Assembly (NCBI GenBank): GCA_021783175.1 | Contig: JAJXUF010000057.1 | Span: 1-19,850, forward strand | Length of the DNA stretch: 19,850 nucleotides | DNA from: Pseudomonadota bacterium | GTDB taxonomy: Bacteria > Pseudomonadota > Gammaproteobacteria > Acidiferrobacterales > UBA6901 | Reading direction: 5' to 3' | Shown: one piece after another, positions 9,755 to 17,666 of the stretch | How the letters are laid out: every line of letters starts with the position of its first letter | Numbering within the stretch: position 1 is the stretch's first letter | Position numbers and translations under genes: made by a program | Notes under the pieces: model-generated | What the model was told of the DNA's origin: nothing | The model's database searches: none | What the model saw: the letters and a program-made list of their open reading frames with translations, nothing else

Positions 9755-10217
9755 TCTCAACAATGGCCGTTCGGTGATTGTACGCATCAATGACCGCGGA
9801 CCCTTCCTCGAAAACCGTCTGATCGACCTTTCCTATGCGGCGGCGGCCAAACTGGGCATTCTGGCCACCGGCACCGGGATAGTCGAAGTTGACGGACTGG
9901 CGCCACAGGAAACCACACCCAGGACCATTACAGCCGAAGCTGCCGTTCCTGATCCAAGCGCGCCGGCGGTTGAGTCTGACGCAAGAACACCTTTGCTCTA
10001 TCTGCAGGTCGGCGCTTTTGCCAGCAGGAATAACGCCGAAACCCTACGCTCGCACCTGGAACAAGCTGACTTCAAAGCGGTGAAAGTCGAACATGCCCAC
10101 TCGAGTTCTTTGTACCGGGTTCGCATCGGGCCGATCGCTAATGTCGAAGCGAGCGACAGGCTCGCGCAACGAATTGCTGCCTACGGAATTCACAATGCAT
10201 ATGTCGTGGTGGAATAA
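9378..10217 (+). CDS. rlpA: Septal ring lytic transglycosylase / lipoprotein RlpA
   Basis: RlpA is an outer-membrane lipoprotein; in Pseudomonas it cleaves glycan strands lacking stem peptides. The 279-residue product has a basic, leucine-rich export signal ending LEAAC (Cys20), then a double-psi beta-barrel domain at about residues 82-173, and a C-terminal SPOR domain at about 205-279 that would bind denuded septal glycan. His113 (TAAHKTLPLPSY) and Asp139 (INDRGPF) match, in spacing (26), the catalytic His/Asp pair known in P. aeruginosa. The lipobox has Glu at -3 where Leu is usual, though Leu is at -4, so lipidation is likely but not certain. The gene starts inside the open mltB frame and overlaps dacA by 23 bases. 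Confidence 0.95.
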   Translation: MKRFFRRPPLLLLLLLEAACSTMPHTGGYYENDGPGRKPLIGVSHIPDAVPRAEPLSATGNQPYTVLGKTYYPLKSAAGYQERGIASWYGKQFHGKLTSDGEHYNMYAMTAAHKTLPLPSYARVTNLNNGRSVIVRINDRGPFLENRLIDLSYAAAAKLGILATGTGIVEVDGLAPQETTPRTITAEAAVPDPSAPAVESDARTPLLYLQVGAFASRNNAETLRSHLEQADFKAVKVEHAHSSSLYRVRIGPIANVEASDRLAQRIAAYGIHNAYVVVE

Positions 10218-11436
10218 GCCTTTGCGCCGCGCTCGGGAATCGGGCGCTGTACCGGAATGTGACAGCCGCGCGCTTGCGCGAGGGTGGGTATCGAGTCGCA
10301 AGAGAATAGGCACGTTTGCCTTAGGATTGCTGGTACTTTGCACGCTGCCGGCCAGGGCGGCGCCATGGAAAATTCCCGAACCCCCGGTAGGGGCGAAATC
10401 TTGGTACCTCGTTGACTACAACAGCGGGCAGGTACTGGCCGAGCACAACCCGGACATGAGGCTTCCGCCAGCCAGTCTGACCAAGCTTATGATCGCGTAC
10501 ATCGTATTCAAAGATCTGCAGGATGGTCGGCTCAATCTCGACGATGAAGTTCCGGTGAGCGTCAAAGCCTGGCGCATGCCGGGTTCGCGCATGTTCATCC
10601 GTGCGGGCACCAAGGTAAAACTCACCGAGTTAATCAAGGGATTGCTCATTGAATCGGGCAATGATGCAGCTATTGCACTTGCCGAGTACGTAGCTGGCAG
10701 CGAACACAACTTCGTCAGCCTTATGAATGCGCAGGCGGCGGCACTTGGTATGACCAACACGCATTACGCGGATGCCACCGGTCTCCCGCACGCCGATCAC
10801 TATTCTACGGCACGTGATTTGAGCATCGTTGCACGCGCCATTATCCACGACTTTCCGCAATACTACGCGCGTTGGGATTCGCGCAAGGAATTCAGCTACG
10901 ACGGCATAACGCAACTCAACAGGAATACGCTTCTGTGGCGTGAACCGGGGGTCGACGGCATGAAGACAGGCTATACGCACGCCGCTGGTTATTGCCTTGT
11001 AGCCTCTGGCATTCGCAATGGAATGCGTCTTGTAGTCACAGTGCTCGGAACCAAGAGTGAGCGGGCGCGCGCCACGGCGGGCAAGACCTTGCTCGATTTT
11101 GGATTCCGCAACTTTGAAACGCGCCTAATATATCAGGCGCAGAAACCGGCACTGCGCATCCCTGTATTAATGGGGAGCGAGGATATATTGCCCGCCGGGA
11201 CCGCGCACAACCTGTACCTTACTTTGCCGCGCGGCAGTTTTGACGAACTTAAAGCACGATTCAGTGTGCCACAGACCGAGGTTGCGCCGATCCATCGCGG
11301 CCAGACAATCGGCACTCTAACGCTGGATCTGGCAAACTCTCCGCTGGAGCAATCACCATTGGTCGCGTTGGCGAGTATCGAGCCAGGCAGCCTGCTGCAG
11401 CGCGCCCGCGACCGCCTGACTATGTGGCTGCATTGA
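10195..11436 (+). CDS. dacA: D-alanyl-D-alanine carboxypeptidase (PBP5/PBP6 type)
   Basis: This low-molecular-weight PBP removes the terminal D-Ala from pentapeptide stems in the periplasm. From the ATG at 10195 (413 residues) the motifs are Ser94-Leu-Thr-Lys97 in PPASLTKLM, Ser154-Gly-Asn156 in LIESGNDAA, and Lys257-Thr-Gly in VDGMKTGYTHAAG. These are followed by the C-terminal beta-rich PBP5 domain and a short amphipathic end (LLQRARDRLTMWL) likely to sit on the membrane. The start is chosen because GGA lies 7 nt upstream; ATG at 10201 is equally possible. Odd: about 38 mostly polar, basic residues precede the hydrophobic signal core (FALGLLVLCTLPARA), a long n-region with no better start codon downstream. 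It overlaps the end of rlpA. Confidence 0.95.
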   Translation: MHMSWWNKPLRRARESGAVPECDSRALARGWVSSRKRIGTFALGLLVLCTLPARAAPWKIPEPPVGAKSWYLVDYNSGQVLAEHNPDMRLPPASLTKLMIAYIVFKDLQDGRLNLDDEVPVSVKAWRMPGSRMFIRAGTKVKLTELIKGLLIESGNDAAIALAEYVAGSEHNFVSLMNAQAAALGMTNTHYADATGLPHADHYSTARDLSIVARAIIHDFPQYYARWDSRKEFSYDGITQLNRNTLLWREPGVDGMKTGYTHAAGYCLVASGIRNGMRLVVTVLGTKSERARATAGKTLLDFGFRNFETRLIYQAQKPALRIPVLMGSEDILPAGTAHNLYLTLPRGSFDELKARFSVPQTEVAPIHRGQTIGTLTLDLANSPLEQSPLVALASIEPGSLLQRARDRLTMWLH

Positions 11437-11564
11437 GCACACCGGGCCAGCGTACAGCCGGCGGACCGGAGTACAATGAGGTTGCTTTACCAAGCCGATA
11501 CAACCGGCCACCGGCGTATTACGCCAGTACCCAGGTGCACGGCACACGAGACTGAAATCAATCC
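11437..11564 (+). other. 128-bp spacer between dacA and dat
   Basis: This is the widest gap in the plus-strand cluster. It contains a TACAAT at 11472-11477 that resembles a -10 box, but nothing resembling a -35 lies 16-18 bp upstream. I see no terminator-like hairpin with a T tract. An internal promoter for dat-ybeD-lipB-lipA is possible but not shown by the sequence. Confidence 0.3.
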
Positions 11565-12434
11565 ATGATGCTACCGAAGCGCGTCTTTTTGAATGGCGAA
11601 TTCTTGCCGCCCGAATTAGCTCGGGTGTCGGTTTTTGATCGCGGTTTCGTTTTTGCAGACGGCGTATACGAGGTCATTCCGGTCTATGGCCGACGACCGT
11701 TCCGACTACCTCATCACCTGCAGCGTCTTGACTCAAGCCTTGCTGCTATCCAGATGTCCAATCCCATGTCGCAGGACGAGTGGGGCGAGATTTTCAACCG
11801 TCTGATCGGGGAGTATGACGACGCGGACCAGTCGATCTACCTGCAGGTAACGCGCGGTGTTGCCCCGCGCGATCACGCCTTTCCTGGCGACACCCGTGCT
11901 ACCGTTTTTGCCTACTCGCAACCACTAAAGTATCCGCAGCGGGAGCAGGTTCAGGCGGGGGTCAATGCAATCACAGTCACGGACATCCGCTGGTCGCGCT
12001 GCGATATCAAGGCGATTGCCCTGCTGCCCAATGTGTTGATGCGCCAGATGGCCGTAGAACGTGGTTGCGCCGAAGCCATACTTGTCCGCGACGGCAACGT
12101 TACCGAGGGCGCAGCCAGCAACTTGTTCATCGTAGCGCAAGGCGTGCTTGTGACACCGCCCAAGGGCCCCTTTATTCTGCCGGGCATAACGCGTGACCTT
12201 GTAATGGAGCTCGCTCGCCACCATAAAATCCCCTGCGTTGACAGAAACATTCGTCAGGATGAACTGTTTTCTGCCGACGAAGTCTGGATGACGAGCTCAA
12301 CCAAGGAAATCCTGCCCATCGTGAAGATCGACGCGAAGACGATTGGATCGGGCAGGCCGGGTCCGCTTCACGCGCGCTTGCAGGGGTTGTATCAGGACTA
12401 CAAGCAGGCCTTCCGCAGAGGAGAAGTCGAGTGA
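11565..12434 (+). CDS. dat: D-amino acid (D-alanine) transaminase, PLP fold type IV
   Basis: This enzyme interconverts D-alanine + 2-oxoglutarate and pyruvate + D-glutamate in the cytoplasm, using PLP. The 289-residue protein matches the fold-type-IV aminotransferases: FDRGFVFADGVYEVI at about residues 24-38, the PLP lysine Lys149 in CDIKAIALLPNVL, and Glu181 in VTEGAASNLFIV that contacts the PLP nitrogen. The R-x-H motif Arg102-Asp-His104 and Tyr35 resemble the carboxylate-trap residues of Bacillus D-amino acid transaminase, which favours the D-specific assignment over branched-chain transaminase or aminodeoxychorismate lyase. It follows dacA by 128 bp, and its TGA overlaps the GTG of ybeD. 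The adjacent ATGATG leaves the exact start at 11565 or 11568. Confidence 0.9.
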   Translation: MMLPKRVFLNGEFLPPELARVSVFDRGFVFADGVYEVIPVYGRRPFRLPHHLQRLDSSLAAIQMSNPMSQDEWGEIFNRLIGEYDDADQSIYLQVTRGVAPRDHAFPGDTRATVFAYSQPLKYPQREQVQAGVNAITVTDIRWSRCDIKAIALLPNVLMRQMAVERGCAEAILVRDGNVTEGAASNLFIVAQGVLVTPPKGPFILPGITRDLVMELARHHKIPCVDRNIRQDELFSADEVWMTSSTKEILPIVKIDAKTIGSGRPGPLHARLQGLYQDYKQAFRRGEVE

Positions 12435-12739
12435 TCATGACAATAGGCGGTAACGGTGAAGATCGCACTGCCGCAAGGGCGGGTCGCGGCGCCATCGTGT
12501 TTCCGTGTCGCTTCGACATCAAGGCCATGGGTCGGGATAGCATCCGCTTCGAAGCGCTGGTGCAGGCGATTGTATCGCGCCATGTGCAACCGCAGGATCT
12601 GCACGCAGTTCGAAGCCGTCCAAGCAAGGGCAATAAGTACATCGCGCTGACACTGACGATCACCGCATCCAGCTATTCACAGCTGGATGCGATTTACCAC
12701 GACCTGACCCGTTGCGAGGACGTGCTGTTCGCGCTGTAG
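12431..12739 (+). CDS. ybeD: DUF493 / YbeD family protein
   Basis: This is a small conserved protein of unknown biochemical role, with an ACT-like fold in E. coli YbeD, usually encoded just before lipB. The 102-residue product carries the family pattern: FPCRFDIKAMG near residue 24, SRPSKGNKYIALTLTITA near 62, and the ending LDAIYHDLTRCEDVLFAL. The GTG at 12431 overlaps the dat stop (GTGA), and AGAGGAG at 12417-12423 has 7-nt spacing to it. An ATG at 12437 would remove two residues and is also plausible. Its position between dat and lipB is the standard context; a regulatory link to lipoate metabolism has been suggested for the family but cannot be seen here. Confidence 0.9.
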   Translation: MIMTIGGNGEDRTAARAGRGAIVFPCRFDIKAMGRDSIRFEALVQAIVSRHVQPQDLHAVRSRPSKGNKYIALTLTITASSYSQLDAIYHDLTRCEDVLFAL

Positions 12740-12783
12740 CCATGCAACAAGATCCGGGCAGTGTGCGTCCAGTTGCCGAAGCG

Positions 12784-13425
12784 ATGACCGCCGTGAGCCA
12801 TGAACCCGTCGTGCGTCACCTCGGACTGGCCGACTATCTTGCCACATGGAATGCAATGCGCTCGTTTGCCGAGCAACGCACGCCGGCCGACGCTGACGAG
12901 ATATGGCTGCTGCAGCATCCGCCAGTCTACACTCTCGGGTTCAACGCCAAGCACGCTCCATTTCCGGTTCCGCCCGGTGTAGCACTGGTACAGACCGACC
13001 GGGGGGGAGATATTACCTATCACGGACCGGGACAGCTGGTGGCTTATGTTCTTTGTGACCTTCGACGCCGAGGCTGGGGTCCCAAGGGGCTGGTTCACGC
13101 ATTGGAGCAATCCATAATCGACACATTGACCGGCTATGCAATTACCGGTCGGCGGCGCACCGGGGCCCCCGGGGTTTATGTGGGCGATCGCAAAATCGCG
13201 CAATTGGGGCTGCGCATCCGGCGCGGCACCAGCTACCATGGTATCTCGCTCAATGTGGACATGGATCTTGGACCTTTTGACCGCATTGACCCCTGCGGCT
13301 ACCCGGGACTGGAGGTCACACAGATAGCCGAATTTGTCTCCCAACCAGATGTAGGCGCCGTTGAAAATGCACTGCTGGACGCATTAATGGGCAATTTGAG
13401 GTACAATGAACGCCACCATGCGTGA
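12784..13425 (+). CDS. lipB: Octanoyltransferase LipB
   Basis: LipB moves the octanoyl group from acyl carrier protein onto the lipoyl domains of 2-oxoacid dehydrogenases and the glycine cleavage H protein, the first step of endogenous lipoylation. The catalytic dyad is visible as Lys137 in [14 protein letters not shown] and Cys171 in [11 protein letters not shown]. The conserved [14 protein letters not shown] block lies at about residues 71-84. The ATG at 12784 gives 213 residues, the E. coli length, and catalytic numbering only two off E. coli (135/169). An ATG at 12742, 2 bp after the ybeD stop, would add 14 residues and cannot be excluded. The stop overlaps a GTG that could start lipA. 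Confidence 0.95.
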   Translation: MTAVSHEPVVRHLGLADYLATWNAMRSFAEQRTPADADEIWLLQHPPVYTLGFNAKHAPFPVPPGVALVQTDRGGDITYHGPGQLVAYVLCDLRRRGWGPKGLVHALEQSIIDTLTGYAITGRRRTGAPGVYVGDRKIAQLGLRIRRGTSYHGISLNVDMDLGPFDRIDPCGYPGLEVTQIAEFVSQPDVGAVENALLDALMGNLRYNERHHA

Positions 13426-13433
13426 GACCCGCA

Positions 13434-14408
13434 ATGGCTGACGACAAGCCGAGCGCCGATGATCTAGAAACCCCTACACCGAAGCGCAATCCCCTCAAAG
13501 GGGCTTCGAAAACCGCGCGCATTCCCATCAAGATCGTACCGCTCGCCGAACCGTTGCCGAAACCACGTTGGCTGCGCGCATCCTCACCCATTACGCCCGA
13601 GGTTACCCGCCTCAAGGGCATACTGCGGGCCAACCGGCTGCATACGGTGTGCGAGGAAGCAGCGTGCCCCAACATCGGCGAATGCTTTGGCCATGGCACA
13701 GCCACCTTCATGATTATGGGGAACATCTGCACCCGTCGCTGCCCTTTCTGCGATGTGGCCCACGGCCGGCCGCATCCGCTGGATCCGCAGGAACCTGTCA
13801 ATCTTGCCCGTACTGTCGCTTCCATGGGCCTGCGGTTTGTTGTCGTGACCTCTGTCGACCGGGACGATCTGCGTGACGGTGGAGCGGCCCATTTCGTGGC
13901 GTGCATTCAGGCGTTGCGTACCGCCAGCCCCACCATATCGATTGAGATTCTGGTCCCTGACTTTCGTGGACGCGTTGACAAGGCACTCGCGATTCTCAGT
14001 CAAGCACCGCCGGATGTCTTTAATCACAATCTCGAAACCGTGCCACGCTTGTACAAGATTGCGCGTCCAGGGGCAGACTACCGTCATTCGCTGGAGCTTC
14101 TTAGAAGTTTCAAGGAACGTCATGCGAACGTGCCTTCCAAATCCGGACTCATGGTTGGTCTGGGTGAAGCCAACGAGGAAATTGAGGAGTCTATGCGCGA
14201 CCTGCGTGCACATGGCTGCGATTTGCTGACCATTGGACAGTACTTACAGCCTAGCCGTGATCATCACCTGCCGGTGCGGCGCTACGTCACACCGCAAGAG
14301 TTCGAACATTTTGCCGCCGTAGGACGAAGCATGGGATTTCGCAATGTGGCAAGCGGCCCGCTGGTACGATCCTCGTACCACGCCGAACAACAGGCACATA
14401 CATCATGA
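13434..14408 (+). CDS. lipA: Lipoyl synthase (radical SAM)
   Basis: LipA inserts two sulfur atoms into the octanoyl group made by LipB, using radical SAM chemistry and an auxiliary 4Fe-4S cluster as sulfur donor. From the ATG at 13434 there are 324 residues. Both cluster motifs are intact: auxiliary CX4CX5C at Cys73, Cys78, Cys84 ([12 protein letters not shown]), and radical SAM CX3CX2C at Cys99, Cys103, Cys106 (CTRRCPFC). The C-terminal RSSYHAE (Arg312-Tyr315) supplies the serine ligand of the auxiliary cluster. A GTG at 13422, overlapping the lipB stop as GTGA, would add four residues and suggests translational coupling either way. The stop overlaps the next start in an ATGA. Confidence 0.98.
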   Translation: MADDKPSADDLETPTPKRNPLKGASKTARIPIKIVPLAEPLPKPRWLRASSPITPEVTRLKGILRANRLHTVCEEAACPNIGECFGHGTATFMIMGNICTRRCPFCDVAHGRPHPLDPQEPVNLARTVASMGLRFVVVTSVDRDDLRDGGAAHFVACIQALRTASPTISIEILVPDFRGRVDKALAILSQAPPDVFNHNLETVPRLYKIARPGADYRHSLELLRSFKERHANVPSKSGLMVGLGEANEEIEESMRDLRAHGCDLLTIGQYLQPSRDHHLPVRRYVTPQEFEHFAAVGRSMGFRNVASGPLVRSSYHAEQQAHTS

Positions 14409-15217
14409 GCGGCGTGTCTTTGAGTCAAATTATCAGCCTGTTTTTAGTGCCTCCCGGTATCATAATTTTGCTCTTTGTTTTGGGTCTGATCTTGCATTTG
14501 AAGTGGTCAGGACTGGGCGTGCTGGTTCTGGCAATCTGCACAGCGATCCTGATTGCATTAGCGCTACCCATGACCGGCCACCAGCTTATGGCTGGCCTGG
14601 AAAGCTATGCTCCTCCCATCGATCCTTCCATCAGACAGCCGGACAAGAACGCCAAAGCGATCGTGGTGCTGGGTGCCGGCCGTTATGCCGACGCACCCGA
14701 GTATGGCGGCGACACTGTGGGAGCGACTGACTTGATTCGACTGCGCTATGCCGCGTGGCTACAACGCAAAACCGGTTTGCCGATCATGGTGAGCGGAGGT
14801 TCCCCGTTCCACGAAAAAGTGTCCGAAGCCAGTCTCATGCGCGATGTGCTAACTCAAGAATTTCATGCCAACGTGAAATGGACGGAAGACAAGTCCCGCA
14901 CCACTTGGGAAAATGCGCGCTACTGCCGCCAACTGCTTGCCGATGCCGGTATTCAAAGTGTGTATCTGGTAACCAGCGCCTGGCATATGCGGCGTGCCGC
15001 ATGGTCTTTCGATACCAACGGCATCACTGCCATACCGGCGCCGACCGGCTTTGCTTCTCTTGGCCTCAGATATTCCGGTGTGCTCGGCTATCTGCCATCA
15101 GCCGAAGGGATGCTGATCTCGAGCATTGCGCTGCGCGAACGTATCGGATTTCTCTGGTATAACCTGGTGCACAGCACGGTCCCGACCACCAGTCAACACG
15201 CAGCTGGCGCCTCCTGA
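14405..15217 (+). CDS. DUF218 / YdcF-family membrane protein, ElyC-like
   Basis: This is a 270-residue protein with two N-terminal hydrophobic segments (about residues 8-30 and 35-55), followed by a soluble DUF218 domain that would face the periplasm. The domain shows [10 protein letters not shown] near residue 84, [11 protein letters not shown] near 123, TTWENARYC near 166, and [14 protein letters not shown] near 189. E. coli ElyC (YcbC), which affects peptidoglycan and envelope assembly, has the same layout, so an envelope role fits both the family and the neighbours. That is inference; no reaction is established. The ATG at 14405 overlaps the lipA stop (ATGA), so it is probably translationally coupled to lipA. 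Confidence 0.85.
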   Translation: MSGVSLSQIISLFLVPPGIIILLFVLGLILHLKWSGLGVLVLAICTAILIALALPMTGHQLMAGLESYAPPIDPSIRQPDKNAKAIVVLGAGRYADAPEYGGDTVGATDLIRLRYAAWLQRKTGLPIMVSGGSPFHEKVSEASLMRDVLTQEFHANVKWTEDKSRTTWENARYCRQLLADAGIQSVYLVTSAWHMRRAAWSFDTNGITAIPAPTGFASLGLRYSGVLGYLPSAEGMLISSIALRERIGFLWYNLVHSTVPTTSQHAAGAS

Positions 15218-15227
15218 GCGCTGACGA

Positions 15228-15908
15228 TTGAGCGTCTCGCGGCTCTTTCTGCTGCCCGGGCTGGGCGCGGACGGCCGCATGTTCGGCCTCCTCGGAAGCC
15301 TAGACCACAAGCTCGTGACACCTGCACTACCGGTACCGCGCGCTGCCGATACCATGGAAATATATGCCAAGCGCGTCGCTGAGTTGTTGCAAGTGGCGGC
15401 TGAGGACTATATTGGAGGTTGCTCATTCGGCGGGTTGGTGGCATCAGCAATCGCACGCCGACAACGAGTGGCCGGCCTAATTCTCATTGGCGGGGCATTG
15501 TCATCCGAGACGGTCGCGCCTCTATCCCGTCGGCTCGCGACGATATCCACCCGGACGCCACGCTTTCTAATGCGCGCGTTACTGAAATCTCGCCCTTTCC
15601 TTACGCACGTATTCGGTAAATTGACCCAGCAGCAAATCGCGCTTGCGCGTGATATGTTGGAGCAAGTCCCGCGCGAGATGATCACTCGCGGCACACATCT
15701 GGCCAGTTCATACTTCCCTACCAATTTGCCGGCATGTCCAATATTTGCGCTGCACGGATTGCAGGATCGCGTTATGCGTCCGCCCGCAGTGCCTGGTTGC
15801 CGCATTCTGCCTAATGCCGGCCATGGATTAGCTGTCACTCACGCCGAGGAAACAACGCTTTTTTTGCGCGAAACCCTGCGCTGCACTAACCAGGGTCGGG
15901 ACAATTGA
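15228..15908 (+). CDS. Small alpha/beta hydrolase
   Basis: The 226-residue protein has a complete alpha/beta hydrolase layout: LLPGLGADGRMF near residue 8 (oxyanion-hole strand), a nucleophile elbow GGCSFGG with Ser66, an acid candidate Asp180 in LHGLQDRVM, and His199 in NAGHGLAVTHAEE. There is no signal peptide or membrane segment, so it is probably a cytoplasmic esterase or thioesterase-like enzyme; the substrate is unknown. The start must be the TTG at 15228: an in-frame TGA at 15222 rules out anything upstream, and the LLPG strand begins at residue 8. It lies 10 bp after the DUF218 gene and closes the plus-strand cluster. Confidence 0.8.
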   Translation: MSVSRLFLLPGLGADGRMFGLLGSLDHKLVTPALPVPRAADTMEIYAKRVAELLQVAAEDYIGGCSFGGLVASAIARRQRVAGLILIGGALSSETVAPLSRRLATISTRTPRFLMRALLKSRPFLTHVFGKLTQQQIALARDMLEQVPREMITRGTHLASSYFPTNLPACPIFALHGLQDRVMRPPAVPGCRILPNAGHGLAVTHAEETTLFLRETLRCTNQGRDN

Positions 15909-15939
15909 ATAAAACAACGATCTGCGTTTGAAAGACCAG

Positions 15940-15960
15940 AACTGACGTGGCCGTTCAGTT
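15940..15960. terminator. Weak inverted repeat between convergent genes
   Basis: AACTGACG at 15940-15947 pairs with CG-T-TCAGTT at 15952-15960 around a TGGC loop, with one bulged T. It lies exactly between the end of the hydrolase gene and the stop of the minus-strand regulator, whose stop codon is part of the stem. No good T tract follows on either strand, so it is only a candidate bidirectional terminator. Confidence 0.3.
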
Positions 15961-17064
15961 TCCCGCTGCTTTGTGCGAGAAACTCGTGATCCCGGTAATG
16001 TCGTTGTCCGAAGACGATTCTCTAAAGGTGGCCTGAATATCCATCACGTCGCCAATGCGTCTGAGCATCGCATTTACGCACGCCGGGTCAAAGTGTTTAC
16101 CCCGCTCGCGGCGCATCAGATCAAAGGCATCCCCCGCTGCCCAAGCCTTCTTGTAGGGGCGATCGTTAACCAGTGCGTCGAACACATCGGCAACTGCGAC
16201 TATGCGCCCTACAAAGGGAATATTTTCGCCGGCCAGCCCTCGAGGGTATCCCTGACCGTCATACTTTTCGTGATGGGTACGGGCAATTTCGGCGCCCATT
16301 CTGAGTAATGCAGAGTCGCTGTCCTTAAGCACATCGTAGCCAATATTCGCATGGGTTTTCATGATTTCCCATTCTGCAGGATCCAACCGTCCCGGTTTGA
16401 GCAGTATTCGATCGGGGATCCCGACCTTGCCAATATCATGCATTGGCGCAGCCAGCAGAAGCATGTCACAGAATTCGCGATTCTCGCCCATTTCACTGGC
16501 GATCAGCTGTGACAAGAATGCCATTCTGCGCATATGGCTGCCGGTTTCCTCGTCACGCGCCTCGCTGAAACGCACCAGACGACGAATGATCACCTCCTGC
16601 TCGCGCAGCGCAATACCGCGAACGGCTTCGCTGACGGCGCCGCCCAGGCGGCCAACCTGTTCACGCTGTTCACGCAATTTCTGGCGCAATGTCAGCAGGT
16701 TTTGGCAACGCGCCACCATGTCGGCCGGATCAATCGGCTTACTCAGAAACTCGGTTGCACCGCTAACGAGCGCCACCTGCCTGACATCAGCGGGTGGCAT
16801 GCCCGTAATCATCACCACAGGGGTGCCTTGGAAACTGGGATTCTGGCGCGCCCGCACCATGAATTCGATGCCGCTCATTTCCGGCATCTTGTAATCGATG
16901 AGACACAAATCCGGCTCGTTCGCCGAACACCACGCGAGCGCAGCCTTGGGGGAAGTAAAGCCGATCGTTGAGATGGCAGTGAGCTTGCGCTGCAGCGCCT
17001 GTTCCATGAGGACAATGTTGTCGGACTCGTCATCAACCAGCAGTATTGTTTGATTCATCGGCAT
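15955..17064 (-). CDS. Response regulator with HD-GYP domain (probable c-di-GMP phosphodiesterase)
   Basis: The 369-residue protein has an N-terminal receiver domain with acidic pocket Asp11/Asp12, phospho-acceptor Asp57 in CLIDYKMPEMSG, Thr87 in VVMITG, and Lys109 in FLSKPID. A coiled linker follows at about 120-160, then an HD-GYP domain at about 160-345. The metal and substrate motifs are intact: His209-Asp210 in MHDIGKVGIPD, HHEKYDGQGYPRGLAG at about 264-279, and VADVFDALVNDRPYK near 291. Such proteins degrade cyclic di-GMP in response to phosphorylation by a histidine kinase, which is not encoded in this window. The start is ATG 17064 or ATG 17058 (MPM). It is convergent with the hydrolase gene and apparently monocistronic. 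Confidence 0.93.
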   Translation of the reverse strand: MPMNQTILLVDDESDNIVLMEQALQRKLTAISTIGFTSPKAALAWCSANEPDLCLIDYKMPEMSGIEFMVRARQNPSFQGTPVVMITGMPPADVRQVALVSGATEFLSKPIDPADMVARCQNLLTLRQKLREQREQVGRLGGAVSEAVRGIALREQEVIIRRLVRFSEARDEETGSHMRRMAFLSQLIASEMGENREFCDMLLLAAPMHDIGKVGIPDRILLKPGRLDPAEWEIMKTHANIGYDVLKDSDSALLRMGAEIARTHHEKYDGQGYPRGLAGENIPFVGRIVAVADVFDALVNDRPYKKAWAAGDAFDLMRRERGKHFDPACVNAMLRRIGDVMDIQATFRESSSDNDITGITSFSHKAAGN

Positions 17065-17666
17065 GGTGGTATCAGTTGCGCGCTCGATGGAATTTCATTT
17101 CAAGATCCATGCCACGACACTCTCATTCGAGCGCGGGGCCTGCGATCACTCAACCAGTCGGCCGGGAAATCCCAGGGAACCACGTAAGTTTCTGTTTTAG
17201 TGCAGGTTGCGGTCGCCGCTGAATTGACGCAAGGGCGTCTGGGGGATGGGGCTGGGCTGCCGCAGAACGCGCCGTGAGTAGCACGCGCCATGAGAGGTAA
17301 GTGACGAAAATTGCCTGTTGGCTTTCCGGGTGCGTCAATTGCCGCATTTTGCACGCCACAACTGGCACTGCCGGACATCATCTGGCGTGGGTATTATCTG
17401 CGTCTTAAAAGAAAATCCCGGGATTGATCGGGGGTGTGGCGAAAATCCGCGTGTGCGCGCGGTTGGAAATGCCCGCCCCATGGTCAGCTTCGGTCGCGGT
17501 TTGACCTGTAGCCTTGGCGGCCAAGACCATGGTGGCAACCGCATACTCACTGGGGTGAGCTTTGTTGCACCCCCCGATGCACCGCTCCCACTCGTGTCCA
17601 ACCTGCACCGCCCTCCCATGGGAAGGCGGTGGTCCGCTCGACTGGTGGACTACCACAATAGGCCGA
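17065..17666. other. 602-bp gene-poor stretch
   Basis: No reading frame here resembles a protein I recognise. The longest ones (for example 17318-17719 plus and 17405-17815 minus) have shadow-like compositions and no ribosome binding site. The stretch should contain the promoter of the HD-GYP gene near 17065-17150, though I could not pick a clear -35/-10 pair. It also contains a strong dyad at 17606-17631, listed separately. It may be decayed coding DNA or plain spacer. Confidence 0.5.
17606..17631. repeat. 26-bp near-perfect palindrome
   Basis: CACCGCC (17606-17612) and TCCC (17614-17617) are mirrored by GGGA (17620-17623) and GGCGGTG (17625-17631) around a central AT, with one C/A mismatch. 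It lies 35 bp downstream of the stop of the minus-strand secreted-protein gene. There is no T tract, so it could be a protein-binding dyad, a REP-like element or part of a rho-dependent 3' end. Confidence 0.55.

Noticed and set aside
12694..14213. Minus-strand frames opposite lipB and lipA
   Set aside because: They are antisense to intact lipB/lipA with all catalytic motifs, and their compositions are typical of shadows.
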